Counted from the stretch's first letter, positions 23,318 through 35,661 are shown. The stretch is DNA of 64,000 nt from Torreya grandis (GCA_037957365.1 JARHVA010000223.1:3095501-3159500); one strand, 5' to 3'. The notes: a model not told the origin generated them from the letters alone. Numbers and translations are program-made.

Positions 23318-23981
23318 TGTTTTTGGTTCCATGTTGGTAGATATCATATCATTTTATATATATATACACATATGTTTCACACATATTTTTAGTGTGATAC
23401 AAGTATACCCAAACATATGATAAATGCACATATAGATGTTGGGCCTTCCCTTTACTCACATCATTAGTACATTGAGGACATATGATTTTTTTGATCATGA
23501 TACATCCAGGTTATATTATTCTATGATCACTTTCCATTATCATGTTTGAGATTATGTTCTTACACATGCCTTTATCTTTGTTTATATCTTTCATAGTGTA
23601 CTTGATATGCTATGTGCTTAACATTTTTAATTATAGATATGTACAATGATTAGTATGATATGCTTATGTTAGTTGCTTATGATTCTGTGATTTCCTTTTT
23701 GTACTTCCTTGAGTATCTTGCCTTGATTTATCTTGTCTTATTTGTTTGAACATTAGATTATGGTCTATTTCTTGTGGCCCCCATGCCTTTATTTGCCTAT
23801 TATGACATTTGGATATGTCATAGCTTTTTGTATATGAAAATTTAAATATGTCATTAAATTATTTATGGACATTTTACTAAGTCATGTCCCTTAGATTGTG
23901 TGAAATTTGAACATGCCCTTTATATGAGGTCTCCTTGGATCATTTCCTTTTAATCTGATTTTAAGTGCTCTTATGTGTGTG

Positions 23982-24019
<38 letters not shown>

Positions 24020-24032
24020 ACATGATTTTATA
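23318..24032 (+). other. 3' untranslated region of element D
   Basis: Aligns with minus-strand 28150-27500 of element C and with 47560-48130 of element E: all share tgttgggcctt..., a tatgatcact / tatcatgttt block and a ccttatatgagg...tggatcattt-like stretch. No coding. It ends in a TA dinucleotide run before the 3' LTR. Confidence 0.6.
23983..24017. repeat. (TA)n microsatellite
   Basis: An uninterrupted TA run of about 35 bases just before the 3' LTR of element D. Confidence 0.9.
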
Positions 24033-24577
24033 TATGTTATTTTATGGATTATATAACATGTCAATCTTGTACACTTGGTAAAATTAACCTTGGGTGTTCC
24101 TCTCAGTTTTAGACATTTCTCACTTTTTAAAGTCTCACATCTACTCTATCTTGTGGCCCTTGGCCTGTCTCTTAGTTTGATCAGTCTTATATTATGACCC
24201 AGGCCTTTTTATCTTTCCCAAAATTATTAAAACCTACTTATCTTCTAATCCTATAGGTTTTGAGTCTATACCTACTTTCTTGTCCTAAAACACTAACATC
24301 TAAGATAGACACCTACATTGACACTAGTGTCCTAACCTAACACAAGTGGCTAGTGCCCTAAAGTCATCCAATTTATAATTGAAACATATCTTAATTGTCA
24401 ACCTCAGTGATTTAATGCAAGTTACTTCTCTAAAAGGATTGATATAAATACAAGATCAACCCTCATTCATTCTTGACCTAACATAAACAAAGGAAACCTA
24501 TCAAAGGCATTTAATTAAGCACTCAATAAATCAAAACTTTCCTATTTTCTCCTATTCTCATATTAGTCATAGGAATA
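24033..24577 (+). repeat. 3' LTR of element D, first part
   Basis: Homologous to the first part of the LTR at 18565-19876 (atgtcaatcttgtacacttgg, then gatataaatacaagatcaac and cctcattcattc). It breaks off at 24577, where element C begins; the rest continues at 32321. Confidence 0.8.
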
Positions 24578-25914
24578 TGTTTAACCCTAAAATTATGAAT
24601 CTAGGTTGGTGTTATATATATTGTATTAAAGGTGTATATATAAATGAAATGTCATAAGGATGATAATTAGATCTATAGCAAGTCAATTAGATGCTAAAAT
24701 TAGATATAAGCATACACTGAATTTATTATATTGGGATAGTCTAAATATGGAAAGTAAAACTATGCTAGATATATAAATGACAAAGAAGTGAAGTACTTCG
24801 CTTGTTTTGATGCTACTAAAATTATATATCTAGAATAGGTTAAAAGTAGGTAGGAAGTAAATTTTAGAATAGTTTTTAGATTCTAGATCTGATGCTTCTA
24901 GTTCTCTAGATAGTAACATCAGCCTGGGACAATTGCATCAATGCTAATATCTAGGTTTTATGCTAGTGTCATAAATGGAATATATATTGAAATATGATAC
25001 AACCACCTAGATGATTCTAGGTTTTGATTCACCTTTGGTCTGGTATATTCAGATCTGGGTCATGGATAATTATTGCTTATGAAATTGAAAAACCCTAGAT
25101 TTCCATCTTTAATGTGATGGAAAAAAATGGGTTAGTAGGAACATAGTTTTGAGCTAACCTCAATGACCCACTATCAAAATATGTTGCCTATATATCCAAT
25201 ATTTCAAAGAGGGCCTTAGAATGATGTAGTTCTCCCATACGTGTTGGCTTATGTGCGAGTCATATATTATGTGCAAATAAAGTACAATAGTGACCTAGTT
25301 TGTAACTTGGAAAATTAAGGTATTAGCTTGCTCCTTTAGTACTTCAAACTTGTATATGTGTTGTTTCTATAGATGGTATGAAAATATGGAAGATTTGATC
25401 AATTAAATTCTTGATAGAGTGATTTTGATAAGTGCCTTGGTGTCTTTGGTATTTTTATAGGAGAGGAATGAATGAGGGTTGATATTGTATTTATATCAAA
25501 TCCCTTTGGAGTAATAACTCACATTAAAGCACTTAGGCCAACCATTAATATGCATTTCATTTGAAAATTAGATGACTTTCGGGCATTAAACACTTGTATC
25601 AGGACATGATAATAATGATGACACTACTATTTATCTTGGATGTTAGTGTTCAAGGAGAAAGAAAATAGGTATAGGTTATAAACTTATAGATATGGAAGAT
25701 AAATATATTTCAAGCATTTTGGTCAAGATAGAAGACCCGAGTCATCAATATAGGACTAGTTGGACTAAGAGATATAGGCCAAGAGGCATAAAGATAGAAT
25801 AGATGCGATACTTGCATTAACATGAAAGGTAGAGAACTAAAAGGAATAACTAAGGTCTGAGTTTTTCAAGTGTACAAGACTAAGGTGCTATACAATCACA
25901 AAATATAATCTACA
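24578..25914 (-). repeat. 3' LTR of element C
   Basis: On the minus strand it runs from TGTAGATTATATTTTG (25914) to GGGTTAAACA (24578), with proper TG...CA ends. The TATA box is near 25498. Its partner is 30985-32320. Confidence 0.85.
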
Positions 25915-25928
25915 CTTGCCTCCCTTTT
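25915..25928 (-). promoter_or_regulatory. Polypurine tract of element C
   Basis: Minus strand AAAAGGGAGGCAAG abuts the TGTAGATT start of the 3' LTR. Confidence 0.75.
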
Positions 25929-26729
25929 AATCTAATAATGAAATTTATATTTTAAAGGAAATAAATGTGTACCTAGGTATGTTGCACACCTTGTCTTTTC
26001 ATGTACCCAAATTGAGTGCTTTATTGGTGACTAACCTAAAATAAATAACATGTTATAATATAAAATTAGTGCATATAATTTGGGTTTAAAGTACTTGAAA
26101 TATATTGAAATTAAAAGATCAAAGTTTAAGAGTACACTTGTGTGTCGATGTAATTGCCTTGCCTATTGGCAAGTTCTTTTACAAAAGATGTATCATTATG
26201 AGGCTCTAAAAACTAAGATTAAGATAAATATTTAAAGTGAATATATCTAATGAGATAAAGAGATAGAGAGGTTGGAAGGCACATACCTCCCAACTTTGGA
26301 GCAAAAGTGAGTTACCCCTTGGTAGTTGAGATTAGCTCAACCATGCAACCCAATGATACTTATAACATATTAAGGATAGATGATAAAGTCTAACCTAAAA
26401 ATTGGGAAATATTGTGTGATTTGATCACCTCAATCATAACACAAGGTGAACCAATTACTATAGTATATTAGCTTAATAAAAATCTATAAAAGTCTATGGG
26501 GTATTAGTATGAAAAAAGTTCATGATATGGTAATAGTCCATAAAAGAGTTCTAGAATCTAAAATTGAATTGTATTTTTATAATATTAGGCATATGCTACA
26601 TGAACTCTACATATTAGACATGTCTCATGATAAAATTGTGTATAATAATAGTACCAATGTATATAATTCTACCACAACTATGAATTTGAATCATATATTT
26701 ATGTGCTTTGGCCAATTAGAATAACTGTA

Positions 26730-27235
26730 TGTGTAAAGAATATGATTCCAAATCATGCCCCCATTATATATGGAGAAATATGAAAATTGATATAAGTACC
26801 AATGTAGAAGAATGTGGAAGACATGCTTCCAAATCATGCCCCCATTGAATCTAGAAATTATGAATGTGTGGAATTCATGCCCATATGACATACCCCTATT
26901 GAATTTGAAAACTAATATAAGTACCAATGTGTTGAATGAATGTAGAGAACATGATGCTTTATCATTCCCCCACTAAATCTAGAAACTATGATTGTGTGGA
27001 AGCCATGTTCATATGACATGCCCCCATTGAGTCTAAAAACTGATATAAGTATCATATACTGAATGAATGTGGAGAACATGATTCCAAATCATGGCCCCAC
27101 TAAATATGGAAACTATGCCTAGTGTGGATAACATTAAATATGTAAACTATGCCAAGTGTGGATAACATTAAATATGAAAACTATGCCAAGTGTGGATAAC
27201 ATGTCTCTATGACATGCCACCACTAATATTCCCCC
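26730..27235. repeat. Tandem repeats of about 126 bp and 34 bp in the 3' region of element C
   Basis: The word gatataagtacc(aatgt) recurs at about 26789, 26915 and 27042, spacing 126-127 bases. Each copy also holds a catgcccccatt block and an agaaactatga(atgtgtgg) block, giving about 3.5 units. The right end (27103-27205) shows a further threefold repeat of about 34 bases (aaactatgccaagtgtggat...). No gene overlaps. Confidence 0.75.
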
Positions 27236-28311
27236 TCTTTGAGGTGAGGGAAAGATAGGAATTTTTAGTTACCTCACCTCAAAATGATTAGATAATTGTA
27301 TACTCTATGATTATAACCATGTAACATATAGAAATAACATGTCTAGGTAGATATATCAATGAAACACATAGAGCTCATGTGATCACATGTAGGCCTAAAA
27401 TTCATGATAACTATCATGGAAACATATAGATAGTAAAATTATAAGCTCAATAAGCAAAAAAGCACACACATAAGAACACTCAAAATCAAGTCAAAAGGTA
27501 ATGGTCCATAGAGACTGCAAACAAGGGGCATGTTCAAATGTTTCATAATATAAGGGAAACGACTTAGTCAAATGACCATAAAGGAAATAATGACATATCC
27601 AAATATCCATACAAAAAATAATGACATGAACATGGGCCACAAATAAAAGAGCATTTTTAAATGCTTGAAAAAGGAATACAATGTATTCAAAGAAGTGCAT
27701 AAATTAAAGCATAAGCAAGTAGTACAAACATGTCAGAGTATCCCATGGATACAATGTGTTAGGAAAAGTATGTGATATGTATATCATTTCAAGTATGCTA
27801 TGTAAGATATAATCATGGATAATAGGCATGTGTAATACATATGTACTCTCAAACATGATAATTTAGAGTGATCATTGAATCATATAACTTGTGTGTATTA
27901 AGATAAAAGAATCATATGCCCCAAATGTCCATATGACATGAGTAGAAGGAAGGCCCAACATACAAAATAATAATGTATCATGTATTTGTGTATGTATATA
28001 TCACAAGTAGAAGTGTGACACATATGTGTATGTAGGAGCAACTAATAATGTCATCCATTAATATGGGAGTAGCACATGGATGCCAAGGAGCCAATAGAAC
28101 ATGTAAGTGCATAAATTATTTTTGGAGTTTTTGATTTTTTTTGATTTTATTGGTAATTTTGAAATTTTTTGAATATGAAAGATCATCTTATGATGCAATC
28201 CAATAGTTTCCCATATATATCTCCCCATTATGAATCTGGTGTAATACCCAAGTTATGCTATCAAGGAGTATGTGTAGGTGTAATATCTATCACTTTGGTA
28301 TCAATGGTGCT
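27236..28311 (-). other. 3' untranslated region of element C
   Basis: Minus-strand sequence matching the 3' regions of D and E. Short open frames here (27491-27700, 28169-28393) have no recognisable product. The start of a conserved block, acatgttctattggctcc on the minus strand near 28100, also occurs in E near 47610. Confidence 0.5.
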
Positions 28312-29010
28312 CTACATATGTAAAATAAGACTATGTGGTTTTGAAGTAATAGTAGGCATAAGAGGAGTAGGGATTTTTGAAACCCATAGTTGAGTGTTAT
28401 GTGGTTTTTTTAGCATAGTAGTAATATGTTCATTTTGAGATGCTCTAAATATCTGATCATGTTGTTTAGTACAAGATGGGGATTCTGTGGAATCTACTAT
28501 ATGGCTTTGATGTAATGGCCTCTCAAGCATTGGCCACCTAGTAAAGGGGATTTCTTGTTGTTTACCTTTTTGTGGGGAATTAGCCTTGGTAGGCTTGACG
28601 GCTAGTTGTCTGGGTATAAGATTATTTTGTTTAAGAGGATGATCATATAGAATTCTAGAAACTATAATTATTATATTAGCATGAATGTATTTAACACATC
28701 CATGCACTATAGAAGGCAATACTTGAAGAGTGTGTATCCAAGGTCTTCCCAATAACATATCACAGATGCATGTGGAAGGGATACTTAAGAATGTGGTAAC
28801 CACATGTGTAGGACCAACCTATAAAGGTAAGTTAATCTTGCTAAGAACCTTTTGGGAGGTCCTATCGAATACTCTAATTAATTTGGTAGATGGGTGTAAA
28901 TAATTATGAGTATAATCCAAGTGCATAAGTAATGCCATATTGTAAACATTTTTGATTTCACCATTATCAATCATAACAATACATATGAGGTGTTTTTCAA
29001 GGTATGCTCA
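28312..29010 (-). pseudogene. Retropepsin-like protease of element C, broken
   Basis: At about 28985-28930 the minus strand reads VMIDNGEIKNVYNMALLMHL, the active-site loop with DNG. At 28790-28740 it reads CDMLLGRPWIHTL, matching the LLGRPWIH block that follows the flap in plant gypsy retropepsins, then VHGCVKYIHANIIII. The frame at 28803-28312 stays open for 163 codons and ends in the linker (KPTKANSPQKGKQQEIPFTRWPM). The protein would mature Gag particles. No RT follows in any frame. The same order and wording occur in E (46740-47120) and partly in F (50160-50540). Confidence 0.7.
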
Positions 29011-30910
29011 AATGCATAAAGAATGATGATCAGAGTCATCATCCTTAATTTCACCATCATAAAAATAAATAGGTCTTTGAACCATGGGAGGTATGGGTCA
29101 TGTGTAAGTACCAATAACCCCATATAATGAGTGTCCATAATGTGATGGAGGAGGATGTGCATTATATTCCATTTGGACTTCTAGTTCCTTATTATAATAG
29201 TTTGTAAAATATTTTTAAATATTTAATGTTTATGGTGATCACCAAGTTGTGAACTTGATTCCTTTGGAGGGTCCTCAAATATAAGTTTTTGGTTATCAAT
29301 AAGATCTTGGATCTTTTGTCTCAAGGTAAAGCATCTAATTTTAGAATGCCCTAGTCCTTGATGATAATCATAATAAGCATTTAAATCATATACTTTAGGT
29401 AGAGGTTGACTCATATCAACCATGATAGGATGAGGGAGAGATATAAGCTGACACTCTAGTAACTATAGAAGTAATGAAGTTGGGGACTCAGGTAAATGTG
29501 TAAATTGTCTTCTTGGTGTATTATATAGGACAAGCTAATTAGGTTATAGTGAAATTGTGTTAACTATTATGGATATTTCCTTTTTAGGCTTAGAAAAATT
29601 TATCTTATAACATGGTTTAACTATGAATTTGGTGTTATATATAGATGTAGTTGGTGTCTTTGCTACATACTTGAGCTTATTTAATGATATAAGCTTCATT
29701 TCATGGTCCTATACAACATGGCATAAGTCATAGAAAGATTTGAACTTCTTGAAAATAATGGACTCATGTAAAGGATCAAGCAATCTCTTCTTGAATATAT
29801 CTTGCAATTGCTTTTATGCCATAAGATTGGTTATTTTGGCTAGGATTATCTTATATCTCAAGACATATTCATTGATAGGTTCATTGGTTCCTTAATTGAT
29901 TTTTATAATTTGGGCCTAGGAAACCTTTTCCAAAATGTTAATGGAAAAGTGTGCTAATAACTAGTTTGCAATAGATTTGAATTATTTGATGGATTAGAGA
30001 GGTAAACCATAGAACTACCTCATAGTATAGTCCTTGAGGCTTCTTGGAAATACTTTGGTCAAACATTTATCATTGAAAACATAGTCAAGGCATGCTACAT
30101 AAAATGTTTAAAGATGTTGTTCAGGATCACCCTTGCCATCATAAAATGTGAACTTAGGTGTAACAAAACTAGTTGGCAAGGGGTGTAAAGATATTTCAAG
30201 TGGAAGAGGGTTATGCATCACATCTTTCAAACCTATGGCATGAGGGGATTTTAAATAATTTTACTCAATGTTTGTAACCTTATCTTCTAAGGTATTTATA
30301 ACTCAAAGGAATTATTAAAATGTAGGCCCAATGGGATTTAAATGAGCAAGTTGAGTAGTCACCAATGGTGATGAAAACATGTTTTGAGTAGTAATAGGAA
30401 TTGAAATCGACATTTGTGTTAAAAAAATGGGTAATTTTGTGATAAATGTATCAATAGTAGTTTCAGGGAACAAAGGTTTAAACACACAATCCATGCCCCC
30501 ACTAAATGTATTTAATTATATTGTGTTCAAGGGGAGGGATGTTTCTACTATAGTTTTGGATTTTGTTACTTTGAGTATAGTTTTTAAGATCTCATCAAGA
30601 TCTTATGGTTTTTTTGAATGCATGCATAAAAAAATTAAATTACATGTACTTGATCATGGTCTATTTGATCATTTTCATTTGTTTCATGGTTTTCATTATA
30701 AGTATCTTGTTTTATGATAACCCTATCAACATTTTTTTCATTATCAACATGGGTGTCATCATGATCCAAGGTATGATATCCCTAATTGGTTTGCAACATC
30801 TTGGATGGGTGTAGGGGAATCTCAATATGTTAAATAGGTACACCTCCCATTTTAGGGCTACACCTAGGATGCATGCAAAATAGTAAAAGTATGAAATTAT
30901 AAAGTACAAT
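29011..30910 (-). pseudogene. Gag of element C, broken
   Basis: The minus-strand reading starts near 30880 (GGVP... then DHDDTHVDNE and a polar, acidic N-terminus, matched in E by SWGGVSIEHIDI and DHDDTN). The gag core begins near 30165 with TPKFTFYDGKGDPEQHL and continues FYVACLDYVFND, LKDYTMR, LAHFSIN, NEYVLRYKIILAKI and FKKRLLDPLHESIIFKKF. At about 29390-29330 it reads YYDYHQGLGHSKIRCFTL, the zinc knuckle with its first Cys changed to Tyr, then RQKIQDLIDNQKL. Many stops are TAG or TAA at apparent Gln codons. Gag packages RNA; in a nonautonomous element it would act with pol supplied by a relative. Confidence 0.75.
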
Positions 30911-30970
30911 AATCTGAAATCCTAGTTAGTTTAAAACCCTAAGAATCAAAATTTTTTGTATTTAAATGAA

Positions 30971-30984
30971 TCAAATTCACCAAA
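30971..30984 (-). promoter_or_regulatory. Primer binding site of element C (TGGTGAA type)
   Basis: Minus strand TTTGGTGAATTTGA follows the inner end of the 5' LTR (GGGTTAAAGA). It matches TTTGGTGAACCCAG in E and TTTGGTGAACCTAA in F at the 5' part. Confidence 0.6.
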
Positions 30985-32320
30985 TCTTTAACCCTAAAAT
31001 GGTGAATCTAGGTTCATATTATCTATATTGCATTAAAGGGTATATATCAATGAAATGGCACAAGGGTGATAATAAGATCTATATAAGGCCAATTATAGGT
31101 TAAACTTAAATATAAGCATAAATTGAATTTATTATGTTGAGATAGTTTAAATATGGAATGTACAATTATGCTAGATATAGAAATGATAGAAGTGAAGTAC
31201 TTAATTTGTTATGATGCTAATGCATTTTTAGATCTAAAACATGCCAAAATTAGGTAGTAAGTAGATTCTGAAATAATTATCAAATTTTGGATCTAACGCT
31301 TCTAGCTCTCTAGATATTAACATCAACCTAGGACAGTTGTGTCAACACTATTATCTAGGTTCAAGACTAGTATCATATAAGAAATAAATATTGAAATAGG
31401 ATGTGACCTCTTAAATGCTTCTGGGTTCTGGTTCACCTTTGTTTTGGTGCATTCATATCTAGGTCATGGATGGTTGCTACTTATGAAATGATAAAACCCT
31501 AGCTTTCCATCTTCAATGTGATCTTGGGGAAAAATGGGTTAGTGGGAACATGTGTCAAGATGATCTTAAAGACCCTGATATCAAAGGATGCTACCTTCAT
31601 AACTAATACTCTGGAAAGGGCCCCATATTGGTGTAGTTCTCCCCTATGTGTTGGCTTGTGTGAATCATATAATGTGTGCAAAGCAAGTATAATAGTGACC
31701 TAGCTTGTAACTTGGAAAATTAGGCTCTTGGGCTTCTCCTTTAGTGTTTTAGACATGTAGATGTGTTATACCTATAGCTAGTATGGAAATATGGAAGCTT
31801 TGTTTAATCAAATGCTTGATATAGTGCCTTTGATAAGTGCTTAGGTCTCTTTGGTATTTGAATAAGTGAGGAATGAATGAGGGTTGATCTTGTATTTATA
31901 TCAAATCCATTTGGAATAATAACTTGCATTAAAACACTTAAGCCAACCATTAGGATATGTTTCATTTGAAAATTGTATGACTTTAGGCCACTGGACACTT
32001 GCATTGGGATAGGATAATAACATTAACATTACTATCTATATTGGACATTAGTGTTTAGGGAGAAGGAAAATAGGTACATGTTCTAAATTTATAGATATAG
32101 AAAACAAGTACATTTTAAGAATTCTAGTCAAGATAGAAGATATGGATCATCAATATAAGACTGGTCAGATTAAGAGATATAGGCAAAGAGGCACAAAGAT
32201 AGATAAAATGTGAGATTTGCAGAAGTAGGAAAGGTAAATAAATAAGAGAAATAACCAAGGTTTGAGTTTTACAAGTGTACAAGATTAAGGTGATATATAA
32301 TTAAAAAAATATCAACTAAA
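30985..32320 (-). repeat. 5' LTR of element C
   Basis: Pairs with 24578-25914, differing in length by one base. TATA region (minus TATAAATACAAGATCAACC) near 31900. Its outer end has lost the TGTA start (plus strand ...atcaactaaa). Short open frames over it (31499-31703, 31804-32004) are non-coding LTR sequence. Confidence 0.82.
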
Positions 32321-33100
32321 AAATAACACATAAATAGGTTTGAAGTATGGAAAGATTTATGGAAAGATTAACTCAAGAGCTTAATTTGTGAAGTTACAAG
32401 CTAGGTCACTAGTGTAATTGATTTACACATATTGCATGATTCACACACAATTCAACATAGAGGGGAGAACTAAATAAATTTGAGGCCCTCTTTAAAGTAT
32501 TAGATATGTAGGCAATGCTCATTGACAGAGGGGTGTTTGGGGTCAGCTCAACACTGTGTGCCCACTAACCTATTTTTCTTTAAGGTCTCTATGAAGATGA
32601 AGAAATAGGGTTTTGAAATTTCATGAGGAGTGATAGCTTATGACCTAGATTTGAATGCACTAGAGTGAAGGTAAATTCAAACCCAGAAGCATCTAGGAGG
32701 TTACATCTTTTTCCAATAGGTATTCTATATAGGACACAACGAGTTCAAATAGTAGCATCGACGTAACCTCCCAGGCTATGTCCATAGCCTATAAATGTCC
32801 AATGTAGAATCTGATGTCTATTCTAGAATTGTCTTATAGTTTACTTCCTACCTATTCTAGATCCATAACTACATTATCATCAGAACAACCTAAGTACATT
32901 AGTTATTTGTCATTTATTTACTTAACATAGTTGTAATAACTATTTTTAGCCTATCCCAGTTAAAAAATTTAGTATATGTTTATATCTAAGTTTAGCACTC
33001 AATTGGACTATTGTATATTTCATCATCACCCTTGTGCATTTTCATTTATATATTCTTAACCCTATTTATTAAAGAAGGATTTCAAGATCCAATTTTTTAT
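32321..33100 (+). repeat. 3' LTR of element D, second part
   Basis: Continues the LTR left off at 24577: it carries gaggccctctttaaagtatt, the ctcaacactgtgtgcccactaaccta block, an agcatctaggaggttacatc block and the cacccttgtgcattttcat ending seen in the other LTRs. The final boundary lies between about 33060 and 33110; aaggatttcaaga near 33074 is also present near the end of the LTR before 44746. Confidence 0.75.
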
Positions 33101-33529
33101 GGCCAACACACACCCTTCTTTGAAGAAGTGGGGGACCCCTCTATAAAATGATTAAACTTAGAGTTCCTAGACCTTCAGTCTCATTCCAACCAATTCCTTT
33201 CCAATAGAATTATCTAGTTCTTATTTTACCCTAGTTTTCGTAAGCATATTTTATATTTGTAATGGGAAATTTATCTCTTTTACTAGCCTTATAACCTTTG
33301 AAGATAACATAGTCAAGTCTTGGTTGTATCCTAAGAATAACTAAGCACATTATTACTTAGAATATTTAATGTGATAAATTTCATATTAAGGTTCCTATAA
33401 TCTTAATCTCCCAGAGTGTCAGATTCCTAGAGTCCTACATGGCACCTAGTGAGGATTATCTGGCAGTCAGGTGAGCATTTATATTCATCATGATTTTTTC
33501 CTTTTAATTATTGTCTTTTATGGATTTAT
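33101..33529. other. Sequence between element D and the G repeat
   Basis: No gene or repeat recognised. It may be the leader or LTR of the element that contains reading frame G. Confidence 0.3.
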
Positions 33530-33990
33530 ATGAGAGGAGATGTTTAATGGGAAATCACTACATGGATCACTTCCATAGATGTTAGAACTTATCAGATCCC
33601 AACCAATTAGGATAACCCACTATTAGAATGATTAGTCTCCTAGATCTATCAGAGATGTTAGAACTTGACCCAATGGGGTGGTGCCATGTAGATCACAGTC
33701 AAAATGGTCAACCTCCCAAATTTGATAGAGATGCTAAATCTTGGGAGAGCCTAACTAAATGAAATAATGCCACATGGCTTAGTGGTTAGGGTTTCTAGGA
33801 CCCAACTAATAAGCTTGCCCTAATGTCAGACATGTTAGTCTCTTGAATCTAATAGAGATGTTAGAGCCTCAGAGAGCCTAAAAAAATGAAAGAGTGCCAC
33901 ATGGCCTATTGTCAATCTTGTCAATCCATCAAAATTGATAGAGATGTAAGAATCTAGGGGATCCTAATTTATCACATCATGCCACATGGA
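33530..33990. repeat. Degenerate tandem repeat before reading frame G
   Basis: The word agagatgttaga(a/g)cct recurs at about 33575, 33650, 33726, 33853 and 33939. Several copies are followed by gagagcctaa, (t)aaatgaaatagtgccacatgg and gtcaat-like words. Spacing is about 75-127 bases, so the array is irregular. Confidence 0.6.
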
Positions 33991-34029
33991 ATTTCTATAT
34001 AGATTGGTAGGAAGAACCTAAGAGACCCT

Positions 34030-35009
34030 ATGCAAATTAGAATAAGGTACAATCAAAATCAAATGGCTAATCAAAGGATGCCATGTGTCCTCTATTTGGA
34101 ATTTTCTTCTCTCAAGTGTATAAAGATGAAATACTAGGCTACACAAAAGGTGATGTCCATTATAGTGTAAACCAATTAACAAAGGGAACATGGCATGAAA
34201 ATAAGAACTACCTAAAAAGTCTTAAAGATGATATGGATGTGGCCTACCACACTCTAGGAATTGATTAGATTGAAAGTTAGGCTCTAATTGGACATCTAAA
34301 AGCATTGCATCATGATCAATAAATTTAGTAGGTGGTGTATGATCATGATCTATGAGTTTAAGTCAAGATTGGGAAATAATTGAGAAGATCAAGCCACCAA
34401 CTCAAATTTAAATTCACACCATGTGAGCCTCCAAACGAAATCAATGTATAAGATGCATGTGAACCTCTATAAGTATCATCAGGTGAAATCATTAGTTCTT
34501 ATTATTCCCAATTTCCTAGAATATACTCCTACTAGTGCCCCTGATGTTTACCATTTGCTCAAGGCTCGATATTGTAAAATTCCATTAGAGACACAAATTT
34601 GTTGGATGGATTGACACATTTAAATCAATATAAGGATATGTTTAAGGCCATTAACTTGGTTCCCAAATCATATGGAAGTGACGATGAAGATAAGGCTGAG
34701 TTTGAAGATGCCCTATGAACATATGATAAGTATAGGCTACATTAATCTAGAACTACACTAAAGGTCTTCCCTATGCTAACTTGGTTGGAAAATTATTGCT
34801 CACAACTAAGTGAGTATAAGATGGTGTCCATGATATGGTTTAATCTACAAGTTCTTTACATTAGATCATTGATATTTTGGGAGGCCACTTCAAAACCTAC
34901 TATAACTTCCTAGAGTACGCCATCACCTATGATTTAGATGTGGTGACCACCAAGACCAACTCCCACCATATTTATGATGTATTAAAGGACTAGGTAGAGA
35001 ACCCTGATG
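34030..35009 (+). pseudogene. Reading frame G, N-terminal part, unrecognised
   Basis: A degraded but coherent plus-strand protein. Segments at 34423-34614 (IIPNFLEYTPTSAPDVYHLL), then after a frameshift near 34610 HLNQYKDMFKAINLVPKSYG and DDEDKAEFED, then LTWLENYCSQLSEYKMVS, then in another frame HFKTYYNFLEYAITYDLDVV and NSHHIYDVLKD, reach the H insertion site at 35010-35014. Composition is globular and aromatic-rich. The frame reads straight on into 40553 when H and one CAAAA are left out. I recognise no gag, RT, integrase or PMD motif. It may be an extra gene of an LTR element or a captured host gene. Confidence 0.45.
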
Positions 35010-35014
35010 CAAAA
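35010..35014. repeat. Target site duplication of element H, left copy
   Basis: caaaa directly before the left LTR; the identical caaaa follows the right LTR at 40548-40552. Confidence 0.9.
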
Positions 35015-35661
35015 TGTTGGGGATCAAACAACAAACTTGATTACTATTATGTAAGCAACTAAACATGGAATTAAACCATAATGATAAGTAACTATAATCA
35101 GAAACAACAAAGAATAAGAGATACAAGAAACCACCCTAAAAACTTGTATTAAACTCTTTCAGAAGGAAATACAATGAAGAAAATCACACTTTCTTCTCAC
35201 ACCTCTCAGATGTATAGATCTCTTTCCCTCAAGAGTTCTCTCTCTCAATTCCAACAACTTGGATTGATACACATATACAAAATGTATTCTACTTCTACAA
35301 TAAGCTATGAAGATCTATCCTTATTATATAGAATTAGGGATCATGAGCTATGCATTCTCAACCATTAGATACACCTCTTAATCAAGGGTTCAAAATAGTC
35401 CTGCCAAAAATAGAAACACGGACTTACAACTAACATCTAAACTAATCATGCAAACAATCTATTCCATCCACAAAAATAGACTTTCTAGATGCACAGGTGA
35501 CCGATGTCAGTCCCTATTTACCTGCACATGACTGACGTCAGCTAATCCATAACCGACGTCGATAGCTACTGGTAAACTCCTTGCCATCATCGGCGATTGT
35601 GTAAATCCAACAACTTCAGTATCCGCTCATTTGGTGAAGCTTTTAGCTCCACAACTCAACA
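35015..35661 (-). repeat. 3' LTR of element H
   Basis: Plus strand TGTTGGGGAT...CTCAACA with TG...CA ends. At 35500-35565 it carries three copies of a GACGTCAG-like motif (accgatgtcagtcc, actgacgtcagct, accgacgtcgat), the last two 21 bases apart. Confidence 0.95.

Larger units (their letters stand above)
24578..32320 (-). mobile_element. Element C: Gag-protease-only Ty3/gypsy-like element, inserted in the LTR of D
   Basis: Minus-strand element of 7.7 kb with LTRs of 1337 bp (24578-25914) and 1336 bp (30985-32320) that match along their length at roughly 80-85 percent by eye. The flanking bases gaata (24573-24577) and aaata (32321-32325) fit a 5-bp target duplication with one change. Purine tract and priming site are in place. 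The interior of 5.07 kb holds a Gag relic and a retropepsin-like relic, then about 2.4 kb of non-coding sequence up to the 3' LTR, with no RT, RNase H or integrase motif. It therefore looks nonautonomous by design, like TR-GAG or LARD elements. It sits inside an LTR of its own family (element D). Confidence 0.82.
18565..33100 (+). mobile_element. Element D: short-interior LTR element, split by insertions J and C
   Basis: The LTR copies at about 18565-19876 and at 24033-24577 joined to 32321-33100 have the same content in the same order, including cacctcaatcttgtacattt-like starts, a TATA box followed by accctcattcatt, and a gaggccctctt stretch. Their interior, after removing J (20102-23317), is only 19877-20101 plus 23318-24032, about 0.94 kb. 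The right LTR is interrupted precisely by C. D is therefore the oldest layer here. It belongs to the same family as C, E and F by LTR, priming site and 3' untranslated sequence, but lacks gag and protease. The outer ends are approximate because LTR ends are degraded. Confidence 0.75.

Noticed and set aside
26730..27235. CRISPR-like array
   Set aside because: Units of 126 bp are repeated throughout without unique spacers, and the DNA is plant nuclear.
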